Shown in pieces: positions 27,595 through 38,500 of a DNA stretch of 64,000 nt. This stretch comes from Shewanella psychrotolerans. GTDB taxonomy: Bacteria; Pseudomonadota; Gammaproteobacteria; Enterobacterales; Shewanellaceae. Within the stretch, counting starts at the first letter, position 1. Every line of letters begins with the position of its first letter. The notes under the pieces are model-generated. The model saw only the letters and a list, made by a program, of their open reading frames with translations, was not told the DNA's origin and searched no databases. The stretch covers positions 1,612,001 through 1,676,000 of the forward strand of contig NZ_CP080419.1 in NCBI RefSeq assembly GCF_019457595.1, in the 5' to 3' direction. A program made the position numbers and the translations under genes.

Positions 27595-28674
27595 TTAATC
27601 TTGTGGTTTAAGTTTGCAGCGCAATAACGTGTGCCCTAAACCGATATTATCTATATCTTCATCTATATAAAGTCCTGCTTGGGAGATCAATTTAAGCATC
27701 TCTTTCGAGTGATACATACGGCTGTTGCCGTTAGCCATGGCGGTAAAGTAGAGAGAGGTTGCATTTACACAGTAAGCGCCAGCTTCAAACGGCTGCCTAT
27801 CCCAATAGGTTTCTAAAATGCATAGCTCGCTACTGGAATGCATATTGGCGGCTGTATTGCGTAAGATAGTGAGAATTTGTTCTTCGCTAAAGCAATCTAA
27901 GAACTGACTCATCCAATAGAGATCACCACCAGAACAAAAAGGACTGTTCTCGTCTAAAAGATCACATTCAAAACCGCGAATTCGATCGAGAAGGTTATGT
28001 TGCTTTGCGTTGGATAAGGCAACGCGAAGTTGACCGGGTAGATCCATAATAGTGACAATGACATCGGTATCATAAGTGGTACAGGCAAGCGCCCATTTAC
28101 CCGTATTTCCACCAATATCCACAATGGATTTAGGTTTATTCTTAAAAATTAATGGTAGCAATGCATCAAATGCGTGATCAGAATAATAGTGGTCAAAGTC
28201 AAACCAGCTTTTTTTAACTTGCTTGGGTAGCTCGCTTAAACTTGGATAGATAGTTGGCCAATCTCCAAAGGTTTTAAGGCCGTTGGCTTTTCCTTCAACT
28301 AGCGAAGACTCTAGTTCAAACAGGCCTTGATAGCAGACATCATGGATGAAATTGAGGTTCGTTTGCGCCATGTTGTCGTGAAGCATGAAATGGCCAATTT
28401 TATCTAGGTGGTACTGTTCACCCTCTTGCCATAGCAATCCCATACTTAAGCCCATATCCAATAGCACGGTTACCGCGTACTCAGACAGATTACAATGAGA
28501 TGTGATGTGCTCCTTCGTAGCGTTTATGCCGTTTGCACTGTCGATATATTTCAAAATACCGAATTTTAGTAAACAACGTGCAACTTGGAATGCAACTGGG
28601 GCGAAGGCTATTTTTTGAGCTTCAAATTTTGCGTCAAATGCGTTGATAGATTTTGGTTTTTGGTAAAATGTCAT
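27595..28674 (-). CDS. O-methyltransferase family 2-like SAM-dependent methyltransferase
   Basis: A 359-residue protein. Residues ~20-100 form a winged-helix dimerisation domain (FQVARCLLKFGILKYID...LSEYAVTVLLDMGLSMGLL). The C-terminal part is a Rossmann methyltransferase with motif I IVDIGGNTGKWALAC and MDLPGQL, as in PF00891-type O-methyltransferases that act on small aromatic or polyketide substrates. No biosynthetic partner is present, so the substrate is unknown. It is divergent from a decayed TetR gene, probably its former regulator, in an AT-rich accessory-looking stretch. Confidence 0.75.
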   Translation of the reverse strand: MTFYQKPKSINAFDAKFEAQKIAFAPVAFQVARCLLKFGILKYIDSANGINATKEHITSHCNLSEYAVTVLLDMGLSMGLLWQEGEQYHLDKIGHFMLHDNMAQTNLNFIHDVCYQGLFELESSLVEGKANGLKTFGDWPTIYPSLSELPKQVKKSWFDFDHYYSDHAFDALLPLIFKNKPKSIVDIGGNTGKWALACTTYDTDVIVTIMDLPGQLRVALSNAKQHNLLDRIRGFECDLLDENSPFCSGGDLYWMSQFLDCFSEEQILTILRNTAANMHSSSELCILETYWDRQPFEAGAYCVNATSLYFTAMANGNSRMYHSKEMLKLISQAGLYIDEDIDNIGLGHTLLRCKLKPQD

Positions 28675-28939
28675 GGGTAAAGAGGCTCAGTAGGTACGAG
28701 ATAAACAATTGCTCATTGGACTTTACTCCTATCTTCTACTCGAGGCATCAGGCAAGTTATTGTTACTCGACCTAGCTCTCGAAATTATTAGGGCATGTTG
28801 ATCTGTTGAGCTGATTGTTGTTCGAGTCAAACGATTTAAGTACGAGTTTCGAGCTAGGTTACCGATCTGCTTAAGTTAAAAAAACTAACTTCGAAGGAAG
28901 TAATAGAATAATCAAGATGTAAAACCCTGTGTTGAGGAG
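28675..28939. other. Intergenic region upstream of the O-methyltransferase
   Basis: No gene is seen. It contains an imperfect inverted repeat: ACCTAGCTC(TC)GAAA at about 28769-28783 and TTTCGAGCTAGGT at about 28847-28860, about 65 nt apart. This could be a regulator site pair or remnant ends of a small mobile element. Confidence 0.4.
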
Positions 28940-29579
28940 TTGCTGCCGTTACGTTATGTCGGGAGAAGAACACATAGATCAGATAGCGAGGCTAGAGGTG
29001 TTGCCATTTTAGAAGCCACTTTTAGGCTAATCGTTAAAAAAGGGAACCGCAGCGTTTGTCATCGCGCCGTCGCGTTGGAGGAAAATACGCTCTTGGCTTG
29101 GACAACCTATTATTTTAACGATATTAACGATCTCATTAGTGATGCTTTGACTTAGTTTGCCGAAAAAGAAACGTATGCGGAACAATGCACTTGAACAAAA
29201 TAGTTTTGAGCTATTATAAATTCTTAACCTGGCGGGTAACGAAGTACCTTTAACGTGCTTACCGATAATTTAACGTTTTATATTTGTGAACACATTAAAG
29301 CGCTGGTCAGTCACTGAGATGATCGTATACTGGGCGGCCTCCCATGAAGTAGCGCTGCGAAATATACAGTCCTTAGACAAAGCTTTGCCAATTACCATCG
29401 AGCAGTGCTTTGTGCAACACGGCTCCTCCCAAGTGATAGTAGAGGCGTATTAAGTTAGGTTTAATTCGTTGGGTTGAGTATCAAATTGCAGTTATCGGTA
29501 AATGAGGTGAAGCCCAACTTAATGACATCATTTCTGTTTACATTAACAATATTTTTACCGGCGCAATAAAAAAGCCCTA
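28940..29579 (+). pseudogene. Decayed TetR-family transcriptional regulator
   Basis: The first open segment (28940-29155) encodes a TetR DNA-binding domain: ARGVAILEATFRLIVKKG, CHRAVALEE, TTYYFNDINDLISDALT. A TAG then replaces the residue expected before FAEKETYAE, which continues in the same frame. Further segments of a TetR ligand domain appear in shifted frames: EHIKALVSH, WAASHEVALRNIQSLDKALP then IEQCFVQHGSSQV, and after another shift GLIRWVEYQIAVIGK, a TGA, and GEAQLNDIISVYI. At least one nonsense mutation and two frameshifts are implied. It is divergent from the O-methyltransferase gene. Confidence 0.75.
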
Positions 29580-29606
29580 TTAGTTATCTTACCAATAGGG
29601 CTTTAA
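29569..29606 (-). terminator. Terminator after cysK
   Basis: AAAGCCCTAT/ATAGGGCTTT stem with an A-run on the plus side, i.e. a T-run on the minus strand downstream of cysK. Confidence 0.85.
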
Positions 29607-29620
29607 TTCATCGCCGAATG

Positions 29621-30589
29621 TTACTGAACGTTCTCAGCATCTCCAAATTGGCCTTGGAATAGTACTGACGAGAGATAACGCTCTGCTGCTGAAGGTAGAA
29701 TAACAACGATGTTTTTACCTTCAAACTCAGGCAATGCCGCGATACGGTTTGCTGCGACAACCGCTGCACCAGAAGAGATACCGACTAAAATACCTTCCTC
29801 TTTCATTAAGCGTTGTGCCATTTCGATAGCGTCTTCATTGCTTACTGCTTCAACGCGATCAACCATTTCTAAATCTAAGTTACCAGGGATAAAGCCTGCA
29901 CCAATACCTTGGATCTTATGTGGGCCAGGTTGTACGGTTTGTCCCGCCAATGTTTGCGCGATCACAGGTGAGTCAACCGGTTCTACAGCGACAGAGGTAA
30001 TGGCTTTGCCTTGGACATTTTTAATATAACGGCTGATACCTGTGATGGTTCCACCTGTACCGACACCTGCGACCACAACATCGACTTCACCGTCGGTGTC
30101 GTTCCAGATCTCTGGTCCAGTTGTTTTCTCATGGATCTCTGGGTTTGCAGGGTTATCAAATTGACCGAGGATGAGGTACTTCTCTGGAGCAGATTGGCGA
30201 AGCTCTTCTGCTTTATCTATAGCCCCTTTCATCCCTTTAGCGCCTTCGGTAAGCACGAGGTTTGCACCTAGCGCTTTAAGCAATTTACGACGCTCTAGGC
30301 TCATGGTATTTGGCATAGTCAGGGTGAGCTTGTAACCACGCGCTGCAGCAACATAAGCTAGTGCGATACCCGTGTTACCCGATGTTGGTTCTATAAGCTC
30401 TTTATCTTTAGTGAGTAAGCCTTTTTTCTCAGCATCCCATATCATGTTTGCGCCGATACGACATTTAACGCTAAAGCTTGGGTTACGCGCTTCAACTTTT
30501 GCGAGCACCTGGCCGTTGCTAACGCGGTTTAGGCGAACAAGAGGTGTATTACCAATAGTATGTGAATTATCTTCGAAAATTTTACTCAT
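29621..30589 (-). CDS. cysK: Cysteine synthase A (O-acetylserine sulfhydrylase)
   Basis: A 322-residue PLP enzyme making cysteine from O-acetylserine and sulfide. PLP-binding Lys42 is in [10 protein letters not shown], the substrate loop is [12 protein letters not shown], and the phosphate loop is [10 protein letters not shown]. The C-terminus contains SSGAAVVAA. Length and motifs match E. coli CysK. cysZ, its usual neighbour, lies about 4 kb away with two genes between. A strong terminator follows. Confidence 0.95.
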   Translation of the reverse strand: MSKIFEDNSHTIGNTPLVRLNRVSNGQVLAKVEARNPSFSVKCRIGANMIWDAEKKGLLTKDKELIEPTSGNTGIALAYVAAARGYKLTLTMPNTMSLERRKLLKALGANLVLTEGAKGMKGAIDKAEELRQSAPEKYLILGQFDNPANPEIHEKTTGPEIWNDTDGEVDVVVAGVGTGGTITGISRYIKNVQGKAITSVAVEPVDSPVIAQTLAGQTVQPGPHKIQGIGAGFIPGNLDLEMVDRVEAVSNEDAIEMAQRLMKEEGILVGISSGAAVVAANRIAALPEFEGKNIVVILPSAAERYLSSVLFQGQFGDAENVQ

Positions 30590-30824
30590 GGATTGCTTGC
30601 TCCTTAATTTATACAGCTAAATCATAGTGTGCTTTTGCTGCTTTAGAAATCATAGTTTAATCTTCTTTATTCCATTTAGTTATTAATGATGTGATATCTA
30701 TCATAATTAGAAAATGTTTAACGCTAGTGTAAAACGGATCGGATTGCTAAGTTAGTGATTAAAAATAGTTTCGTTATTTATATCGTCAAGATATATTGCC
30801 GATTTACTCACATGGAGTGGATGC

Positions 30825-32048
30825 GTGAGCCCGACTAAAGACCCTAAAACAATGGTAACTCCATTTGCATTTAATATTGCGCCTAGCGTGTTGTATACGC
30901 CACTAGCCTCACCATTAAAACGTGGCATTGCTATTGCGATAGATGGTTTGTTAATTAGCGTATTGGCCGAGCAGGCTGGTTGGCTATTCATTCTATTGGT
31001 TGGTTTAACCCTATTGATTGAGCGTAGAAGCCATCAAATTGGTAAAGCGTTTAAATGGGCGCTCTATTTATCGATGTTGCTGATGACCATTTGGGTTACT
31101 AGCGATAATTTGATTGAATATAAACGTGACTCAAACGTTAAAAGCGAATCAATTGACGACCCCATAGGGATACGCGATCCGAGTGTGGCGGCCTCATTAA
31201 AAATCTTACCCGATATTTTGGGGTTAACGATGTGTGAAATACGTTCTTGTGCAGACACCAAGCTTGCGACTTTACTGATACGGGTAAATAGCATGTCGAT
31301 CAGTGTGCAAGAGAAGCGGCAGATGCTGCTGCAGATCATCTCCGAACTTGAGCTTTCTCAAGATGATATTAACGCCTTGTCACAACAAGTCCTAGAGAAG
31401 TTTCCTAAAACGCTTGATGCTGAGTCCTCTAAGCTGATAGATGCTCAAGTCGATGCAGATCAGAGCCAGCGGTTGCTGGCCGATACCACTTCTCAATCGA
31501 CTCGTTCTAAATCCGCTAGCGTTCAATCTACAGATTTAGAATCCACTACTGCTGATTACGCTGAAATATCGAGTACTGCTGAGTTTTCGGTGACGCCAGA
31601 AGAGCCAGTAGTTAAAGAGGTGGCTCAACAAGATAATCCTGTTCTTCTGTCGCAATATGATCTAGAGGACAATGACAATGAGAAGCAGCCTTATAGTGTA
31701 CTCGGATGGGCCAAAGGGTTACTTAATGATCTTGGCTTAGGTTTTGGTTGGGCAGCGTTTTATTTTACCGTGTTTACCGCTTGGTTTGACGGGCAAACAT
31801 TAGGTAAGAAGTTACTTAATATTCGGGTTATTCAGCTTGATGCCTCGGCTATTTCGCTGTGGGATGCCTTTGGTCGATATGGTGGCTATGGTGCGGGTTT
31901 TGCCACAGGCTTACTTGGTTTCTTGCAGATCTATTGGGATGCTAACCGTCAGGCTATCCAAGATAAAATTTCGGCGACTGTGGTGATCGACTTGTCCAAG
32001 CAGAAAGTAAGCCCGTCAGAGATCTCAGAGCCTGAACAAGTTGGCTAG
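30825..32048 (+). CDS. RDD-family membrane protein with long internal insertion
   Basis: A 407-residue protein. The start of an RDD domain (PLKRGIAIAIDGLLISVLAE) and two TMs occupy residues ~30-100. About 190 residues of acidic, Ser/Thr-rich soluble sequence follow (residues ~100-290), and then the rest of the domain: TVFTAWFDGQTLGKKLLNIRVIQLD and NRQAIQDKISATVVID. RDD proteins are membrane proteins, some with transport roles; the function here is unknown. The start is GTG 30825, with GGAG 7 nt upstream. It is convergent with the next gene. Confidence 0.8.
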   Translation: MSPTKDPKTMVTPFAFNIAPSVLYTPLASPLKRGIAIAIDGLLISVLAEQAGWLFILLVGLTLLIERRSHQIGKAFKWALYLSMLLMTIWVTSDNLIEYKRDSNVKSESIDDPIGIRDPSVAASLKILPDILGLTMCEIRSCADTKLATLLIRVNSMSISVQEKRQMLLQIISELELSQDDINALSQQVLEKFPKTLDAESSKLIDAQVDADQSQRLLADTTSQSTRSKSASVQSTDLESTTADYAEISSTAEFSVTPEEPVVKEVAQQDNPVLLSQYDLEDNDNEKQPYSVLGWAKGLLNDLGLGFGWAAFYFTVFTAWFDGQTLGKKLLNIRVIQLDASAISLWDAFGRYGGYGAGFATGLLGFLQIYWDANRQAIQDKISATVVIDLSKQKVSPSEISEPEQVG

Positions 32049-32107
32049 ATGATGAAAAGTGAAAAAGATGATTGCGCCACGCTCAATCTCGATGAATATG
32101 TTAGTAC

Positions 32108-34459
32108 TTACAACAACCAGGCATAACTGACTTTCATAAAATAGGTTTGCTCATCGCGTGTGAGCGAATCTATCTCATCATTACGACGCATGCCGTCTGA
32201 GTAACCTAAGTAAAACACACTTTGCGGGTTGAGCTTATAGCCATAGAGTACCTCATTGCCGAGCTCCGCATACTGAGCTTGCGGAGTGCTGTAGAGGTAC
32301 ATGGATGGATCACGTTGGATGTTGGTATAGATACTCGATATGCGGATAAATTGATTGATGGTCATGTACCAATTTAGGCGGATATCGGTCAAGTTGGCGC
32401 TAAACAATTCATTGTCTTCGATATCCAAAGTGCGATAAATATGTGAGAGATCTAACGAGAGTGAGTCTGTCAACTTCCACACCAACCCTGGGTTGAGCAT
32501 CAGCTCAGTGCCTAAACGGTCGTTGGCAAAATCGATGGCATCGCCATAATTGATATCTAGTTCCAGTTTTAATGCACTAAGTGGAGTGATATTGCTGTAA
32601 AACCAGCCCATCTGTTCGTTAAAAAGCTGAGTATTGTCATCAATGGCGAGACTGGCGCCATTGTGGCGAGGACCGACTCTGTCACGTTGCACATAACCAA
32701 ATGCAGTGTAGCTTTGCATAGCCCCTTCCATCTCGATCATCGCTTCTGTTTCACGTTCTAACAGTTCGCCCGCTTGGTTATGGGTATTGTCCCAATCGCC
32801 ACGCAGTGACACATATGAGAGCAGACTAGAATTAGGGTACCAATTATACCCGCCGCCAATGACGGCTTTTGTCATATCGACTTTGTCGATGAAACCCAGA
32901 TCGGCACGAAATTCATCGCCGACAGATTCATACTGACCAAAGGCATACCAATTTCTGCGCTTATGTTCATATTTGATTTTGTAATAACTGTCGTTGAGCT
33001 TGTCGTCGATTTGGGTGCGTAACACTCGCTCATTGATGCCGCAGTGGCCCAAATCACAATTGATTTGTGGTTCACAATCCTCGCTATTACAAAATGAGCG
33101 GTAGAGGGTGTCAGGATAAAGGGTATCCGAGTAGGCATACTGGGCCGTTAAGGTGTCTTGCTCCGTTGGTTGATATTTTATGTCACTGCTGGCCACATAG
33201 TTATGGTAATCATCACTGGTTTTTGCGGTGACGATAGTGCCAACAGAGAGTGCATCACTGAGATCGGCGCGGTAGCGGCCTGCCAAGTTATAGCTGGTGC
33301 TATCGAGGGTGGCGATATCCGAGCTTAAATTACCTGGCACCAAAAAATTGGTTTGAGTGTCGTTGGTCAACATGAAACCAAAGGTATGCTGGTCTACCTT
33401 GCTGGTGAGCTTTACGCCATAATCGGGAGAGACAATGTTGCGGGTATGTACCAGTGACATTTGCGAATCAAAATAATCTTTATTGTCGAGGAAAAAAGCG
33501 CGCTTCTCGGGAAAGAACAAGGCAAATGTGCTGTTAATGTCCAGCTGGCCTGCATCCGCTTCAACTTGAGAAAAGTCAGGGTTAATGGTGGCATTTAGCA
33601 ATGTGCTTGGTGTGATCCCCCAGCGAATATCCAGCCCCGGCTCAATGTTATCGTCGTTGTTCCAGTCGCCGACGGGATCGATATCACGTGTGCCAGAGCG
33701 ATTGAATACCAGTGCCGGTGTTAACTGTAAATCGCTACCCGATTCGGCTTCGTTGAGTCCTGTGGCAATGCCCATCTGGCACAGTTGGCAGCCATTATTA
33801 CGGTCAATTTTGTGAGTTGAAAGTCGATGTTGTTGGTTTCTTGGGTAAAACCTTACTAGCTCTATGCCCCAAGTTTGTCGATCGAGTTGACTGTTAAAAT
33901 TGAGCATCCTTAACGGGAGCTCTATCTCAACTTGATAGCCTTTAGCCGTCTTTTTGCCAGCGCTGTACCAGATCCCATCCCAAGCATCGCTTTCTTGACC
34001 CGTGAGTTCATTCTCTATGGAGTCCATCTGTACACCATAGGGATTGATAAAAAACTGGTAGGCTAAGCGTGAGTCGTTAAAAGTATCTAATTTTATTCCC
34101 ACCAGATCGTCGCCCCAAACGCCATCACGATCGGCAAAGTTGGCTCGCACCCTATCACTGGTTTCATTGGAATCGGGATCGAAGGCATAAAATGCCACAA
34201 ACAGACTGGTTTTGGTGGCAAATATTTTCGCTTCTGTCTCCACTGGAGCTAGGGTATTTTCGCCAGGGTTGGTTTCAAACCTTAGTTTTGTGGTGGCTGC
34301 GTTTTGCCATACGCTATCATCCAATTCACCGTCAATGACTGCAGCTGTTTCGAGCGTTGGAAGCGTTAGTTGAAATTGTTCAGCACTGCCACCAAGCGCT
34401 GTAAAAGGTAGGATTAGGCCGCAAAGCGCAAGCCAAAAAAGTCGCAATGTTCGTTTCAT
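32108..34459 (-). CDS. CBM9/DUF5916 protein, probable outer-membrane or periplasmic
   Basis: A 783-residue protein with a signal peptide (MKRTLRLFWLALCGLILPFT, cleavage near ALGG). Residues ~30-220 form a carbohydrate-binding-family-9-like domain (IDGELDDSVWQNA, FVAFYAFDPD, WGDDLVGIKLDTF, YQFFINPYGVQMDS). The rest is a DUF5916 region rich in aromatic, alternating strands, consistent with a beta-barrel. A ligand is not established. CBM9-like domains occur here without a catalytic partner. The gene is convergent with the RDD gene, separated by 59 nt. Confidence 0.8.
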   Translation of the reverse strand: MKRTLRLFWLALCGLILPFTALGGSAEQFQLTLPTLETAAVIDGELDDSVWQNAATTKLRFETNPGENTLAPVETEAKIFATKTSLFVAFYAFDPDSNETSDRVRANFADRDGVWGDDLVGIKLDTFNDSRLAYQFFINPYGVQMDSIENELTGQESDAWDGIWYSAGKKTAKGYQVEIELPLRMLNFNSQLDRQTWGIELVRFYPRNQQHRLSTHKIDRNNGCQLCQMGIATGLNEAESGSDLQLTPALVFNRSGTRDIDPVGDWNNDDNIEPGLDIRWGITPSTLLNATINPDFSQVEADAGQLDINSTFALFFPEKRAFFLDNKDYFDSQMSLVHTRNIVSPDYGVKLTSKVDQHTFGFMLTNDTQTNFLVPGNLSSDIATLDSTSYNLAGRYRADLSDALSVGTIVTAKTSDDYHNYVASSDIKYQPTEQDTLTAQYAYSDTLYPDTLYRSFCNSEDCEPQINCDLGHCGINERVLRTQIDDKLNDSYYKIKYEHKRRNWYAFGQYESVGDEFRADLGFIDKVDMTKAVIGGGYNWYPNSSLLSYVSLRGDWDNTHNQAGELLERETEAMIEMEGAMQSYTAFGYVQRDRVGPRHNGASLAIDDNTQLFNEQMGWFYSNITPLSALKLELDINYGDAIDFANDRLGTELMLNPGLVWKLTDSLSLDLSHIYRTLDIEDNELFSANLTDIRLNWYMTINQFIRISSIYTNIQRDPSMYLYSTPQAQYAELGNEVLYGYKLNPQSVFYLGYSDGMRRNDEIDSLTRDEQTYFMKVSYAWLL

Positions 34460-34593
34460 AAATAATTATAATTGTCTATAAGCAGGTTGTTGTACAGATG
34501 TGGCGCTATTGTGACAGAAAACAGAGCGTTAATTGATAGCTAATTGTTACAAAAGGTGTGAATTTGACCGTTTTAAGCTGAGGTAAAACCAGT

Positions 34594-34622
34594 GTTGTCA
34601 CATCATATTGCGATGTGACAAC
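34594..34622. repeat. Perfect 11-bp hairpin downstream of cysZ
   Basis: GTTGTCACATC/GATGTGACAAC with a 7-nt loop between cysZ (minus) and the DUF5916 gene start. There is no strong T-run, so it may be a weak terminator or a protein site. The arms GATGTGACA resemble half of a CRP site but do not form one. Confidence 0.55.
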
Positions 34623-34636
34623 GTTTAGCTGGCGCG

Positions 34637-35446
34637 TTAGTCTGGGGCGATCTGGTCGTTTTTATAGGCAACGCGGTATTTATCGACCCACATAGAGGTT
34701 GCACCACATATTGCCACTGGCATCACGATAAAGTTAACGATTGGGATCATCGAAAATAGCGTGACGGCTGCGCCAAAACTAAAGCTACTGCCTTTAGTCT
34801 GATTAAGGGCAAATTTCATATCTTGAAACGGTACCTTGTGGTTATCGAATGGATAATCACAGTATTGAATTGCCATCATCCAAGCACTGAACAGGAACCA
34901 CAACACAGGGGCTGCAGTTTGACCGATCAAAGGCACCCAAAATAAGATCAGGAACACTAAAGCCCTTGGCAGATAATATTTAAGCTTTATCCATTCGCGC
35001 CCAAGAATACGGGGTAAATCCTTAATTAAATCTGTGGTCGTGCCGGTGTTGAGGTTTTTACCGGTAAGAAATTGTTCGACTTTTTCTGCGAGCAAGCCAT
35101 TAAAGGGAGCGGCTATCCAGTTCATGACCGAGCTGAACACAAAGGATAAGACAACTAACAAGGTCAATACGGCGAGTGGCCATAGTAAAAAGTTCAGCCA
35201 GCTCAAATAATCGGGCAGTTGGCTACTCACCCAAGTAAATACCTGTTCAAGTTGACCAATCGCAAAATAGATCACAGCGCTAAACAGGATGAGGTTGACC
35301 GCCAAGGGAATAAACACAAATCGTCTTAATCCGGGCTGCTTTATCAGTCTAAAGCCATCTAGAAAATAGTTCACGCCACTTTTGGACGCAGAGCTTGCTT
35401 TTTGATTCATAGTGTTATCAATATCATCGTTATCTGTGTTAGTCAT
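34637..35446 (-). CDS. cysZ: Sulfate transporter CysZ
   Basis: A 269-residue inner-membrane protein taking up sulfate for cysteine synthesis. Hydrophobic segments flank LNRRFVFIPLAVN-like (GLRRFVFIPLAVNLILF), NWIAAPFNGLLAEKVE and LIGQTAAPVLWFLFSAWMMAIQYCDYPFDNH, all typical of CysZ. A second in-frame ATG at 35410 (MNQKASSASKSG) is an equally likely start; neither has a clear ribosome site. It is divergent from smc-zipA-ligA, matching the enteric cysZ/zipA arrangement with smc inserted. Confidence 0.92.
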   Translation of the reverse strand: MTNTDNDDIDNTMNQKASSASKSGVNYFLDGFRLIKQPGLRRFVFIPLAVNLILFSAVIYFAIGQLEQVFTWVSSQLPDYLSWLNFLLWPLAVLTLLVVLSFVFSSVMNWIAAPFNGLLAEKVEQFLTGKNLNTGTTTDLIKDLPRILGREWIKLKYYLPRALVFLILFWVPLIGQTAAPVLWFLFSAWMMAIQYCDYPFDNHKVPFQDMKFALNQTKGSSFSFGAAVTLFSMIPIVNFIVMPVAICGATSMWVDKYRVAYKNDQIAPD

Positions 35447-35598
35447 GATTGTGTGTCAGCGTAGATCTAAAAACAAGAGTGAAATGGGCCTGTTAGCGAT
35501 AAAAAACGTTACAAAATGCGGCATGCTTTGCTAAAGTGACACCCAATAATAACAGGTGCATTTTAAGTGCCTCCAAGGATAACGACCTAACGGGCTCA

Positions 35599-38500
35599 AT
35601 GAGACTCAAACAGATAAAACTTGCTGGATTTAAGTCGTTTGTCGATGTTACTAAAATCCCTTTTAATCAACCATTAACTGCCATTATTGGGCCAAACGGC
35701 TGCGGTAAATCCAATGTGATTGATGCCGTTCGTTGGGTATTAGGCGAAAGCTCTGCGAAAAACCTGCGTGGTGATTCGATGACCGATGTCATTTTTAATG
35801 GTTCATCGGCCCGCAGACCTGTGTCTGTTGCGAGTGTCGAACTCTCTTTTGATAATCAAGAAGGCAGATTAGCTGGGCAATACGCAAGTTACCAAGAGAT
35901 CGCGGTTAAGCGTCAAGTCAGCCGCGATGGCGATTCCTCCTATTTTCTTAATGGTCAAAAGTGCCGCCGTAAAGATATTACCGATCTGTTTATGGGCACA
36001 GGCCTTGGTCCTCGCAGTTATGCGATTATCGAACAGGGGACTATCTCTCGGCTGATCGAATCAAAACCTCAGGAGTTGAGGGTCTTTATCGAGGAAGCGG
36101 CGGGTATTTCTCGCTATAAGGAGCGCCGCCGTGAAACCGAAAATCGTATTCGCCATACCCGTGAAAATCTCGAGCGCTTAGGCGATATTCGTCAAGAACT
36201 AGGACGACAAATCGATAAGCTTGCAGAACAAGCTCAAGCGGCTAAACAGTATCGGGAATTAAAACAGACCGAACGTCGTCAAGACGCAGAGCTCAATGTG
36301 TCTCGTTTGCTTGAGTTACAGGCGCAATTAGAAAAGCTTACCGCTGAAATAACCGCGCAAGAACTTAAAAAGAGTGAGTTGGATGCGGGGAATCAATCAC
36401 TGCAAGGTCAAGCGACTGAGCTTAAGCTCAAACTCGAAGAGCTCGATCAAGATGAACATAGTCAAGTCGAAGCGTTTTATATTAATGCCACCCAAATCGC
36501 CAAACTGGAACAGTCGCTTAAACATCGCCAGCAGCAAGACGAGCATTTAAAAAAGCAACTTGCTACCACGCAACAAAAGTTGGCGTTAACTCAAGCTCAG
36601 TGGCAGGCGCTTGATGTAGCGTCAACGACACTCGATGAGCGTTATCAGTCGGCGGTTGCTCAGCAGCAAGATGCGCAGCAACGCATAGCGCTTATCGACG
36701 AGCAGATGAGCGAGGCTCAATTGAGTCTCGAGCAGCACAGTGAAAGCTTCACTCGGGTGAAGCAGGAACAGCATCAGCATCAATTGCAATTTCAAGGTGC
36801 TCAGTCTGAATATAAACATCTAACCAGTAATCTTGCTCAAAAATTACAGCAAAAATCGGCACTACAGAGTCAATTGAGTAAGCTGAGTTCGGTTGATGGC
36901 GAGACGACATTGCAATTGCAGCAGAGTCAATGTGATAGCTTAATCGCGCAATGTGAGCAGTTAACATTCAGTAATCAGCAAAAAACTCAGCAGCTCACAG
37001 CGTTAGAGCAACAAGATAAACGTTTGCAGCAACAAATCGATGCGCTATCTCAATCGTTGGCCGAGGAGCGAGGTCGTTTTAATATTGTTGAGCGATTGCT
37101 TCCTCATGTTGAAGAGACTGGCAGCCGTGCATTATGGCAAAGCCTCGACGTTGAGCCTGGTTGGGAAGTCGCGGTCGATCTGGCACTCGATGGAGTGTTG
37201 ACGCAAAAGGTGGATGTCGACGAGTCACAAGTTGGCTTTAGTCAATATGCGCCCAAGCAGTGGCAAGGGGTTCGCGCGTCAGTAAACTTAGCACCATGGC
37301 TCGAACATCTACGCTGGGCAACCGATTTGGCTGGTGCTAAGGCTATGTTGGCAACGCTAGCGCCATTTGAGCGCATAGTTACCGCTGACGGTTATCTGCT
37401 TGGTCAAGGCTTTTTATTACAAAAGAGTGAGCAAAGTAGCGCATTAGTGCAGCTACAAATGGAAAAAGAGGCCCTAATCGCCAGTATCGCCAATAGCGAA
37501 GATAGCCTTCACCAGTTACGTGAACAATCTCTGGTAGTAGCCCAGCAGCTTCTCGACTGCCGCGCATTAAATCAGCAAGGTGCTACTTTACTACAAGGCG
37601 TCCAGCTAGAGCTTGAGCGAATTAGTACTCAAGTTGATGCCACAAAAGAGCGTATTAGCCACGCTCAAGAACAGCAACGCCATTACAGCGATCAATTAGA
37701 AGCATTAGCTGAAAGTGAGCTGATTGACGAGCAGCGTCTGCAGGTCATTGGCGAGCGCTTAGCCAAAGATGAACTGCAAGCTAATGAGTTGCAAAAACAA
37801 GCGGAAATGGCGTCGGTTAATCACACTGAAAGCAGGGCATTGACTCAGCGTCTTAAGTTACAACGTGATGACTTGGTGGTTGAGCTAAATAAGCATCAAA
37901 CTTTGCTACAGTCATTAAATACCGAAATAGCGCTTAATCAGCAACAATCGGGTCAATATCAGCAGCAGATACAAGAGTTAACCACTAGTTTAGAGGCGCT
38001 CGGACTGGAGCTTGATGGGAGTCATCAAGCGGAAGATGACTCTTCATCTCAGATGCAGCAGCAATTGAGTGCCGCGCTAGATATTCAGCAGCAGAAACAG
38101 CAATCACTGGACAAATTACGCGCACAACAAGCTGAGTTACAAACTCAACTAGATCAAATAGTATCGAAACAAAAACAACAGCTTGCAAAGATAGAACACT
38201 TGATTCAAGCTATTAGTGCGTTGTCGTTACGTCGTGAAGGAATTAAAGGCCAGGCCGATAGCCAACATGCATTATTAGTTGAGCATGACATTGATGTGCA
38301 AACGGTTAAGTGCGAGTTAGATTCGAGTTTGTCCTTAGGGTCGAGGCAGAAAGCGTTAGAACGCACTCGCTCGCGCATCGAACACTTAGGCGCGATTAAT
38401 TTAGCGGCCATTGAAGAGTATGAACAACAGAGCGAACGCAAGCATTATCTCGATAGCCAAGATGCGGATTTGACCAAGGCGCTAAATAGCTTAGAAGAAG

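Noticed and set aside
27554..29549. A 13-nt direct repeat TTTACATTAACAA at 27554 and 29537 flanking the O-methyltransferase/TetR stretch, as if from an insertion
   Set aside because: The second copy is part of the decayed TetR coding sequence, and the motif is AT-rich; chance is sufficient.
32049..32126. A 25-codon ORF (MMKSEKDD...) directly after the RDD gene stop
   Set aside because: It has no ribosome site, overlaps the end of the convergent DUF5916 gene, and matches nothing I recognise, so it is probably chance.
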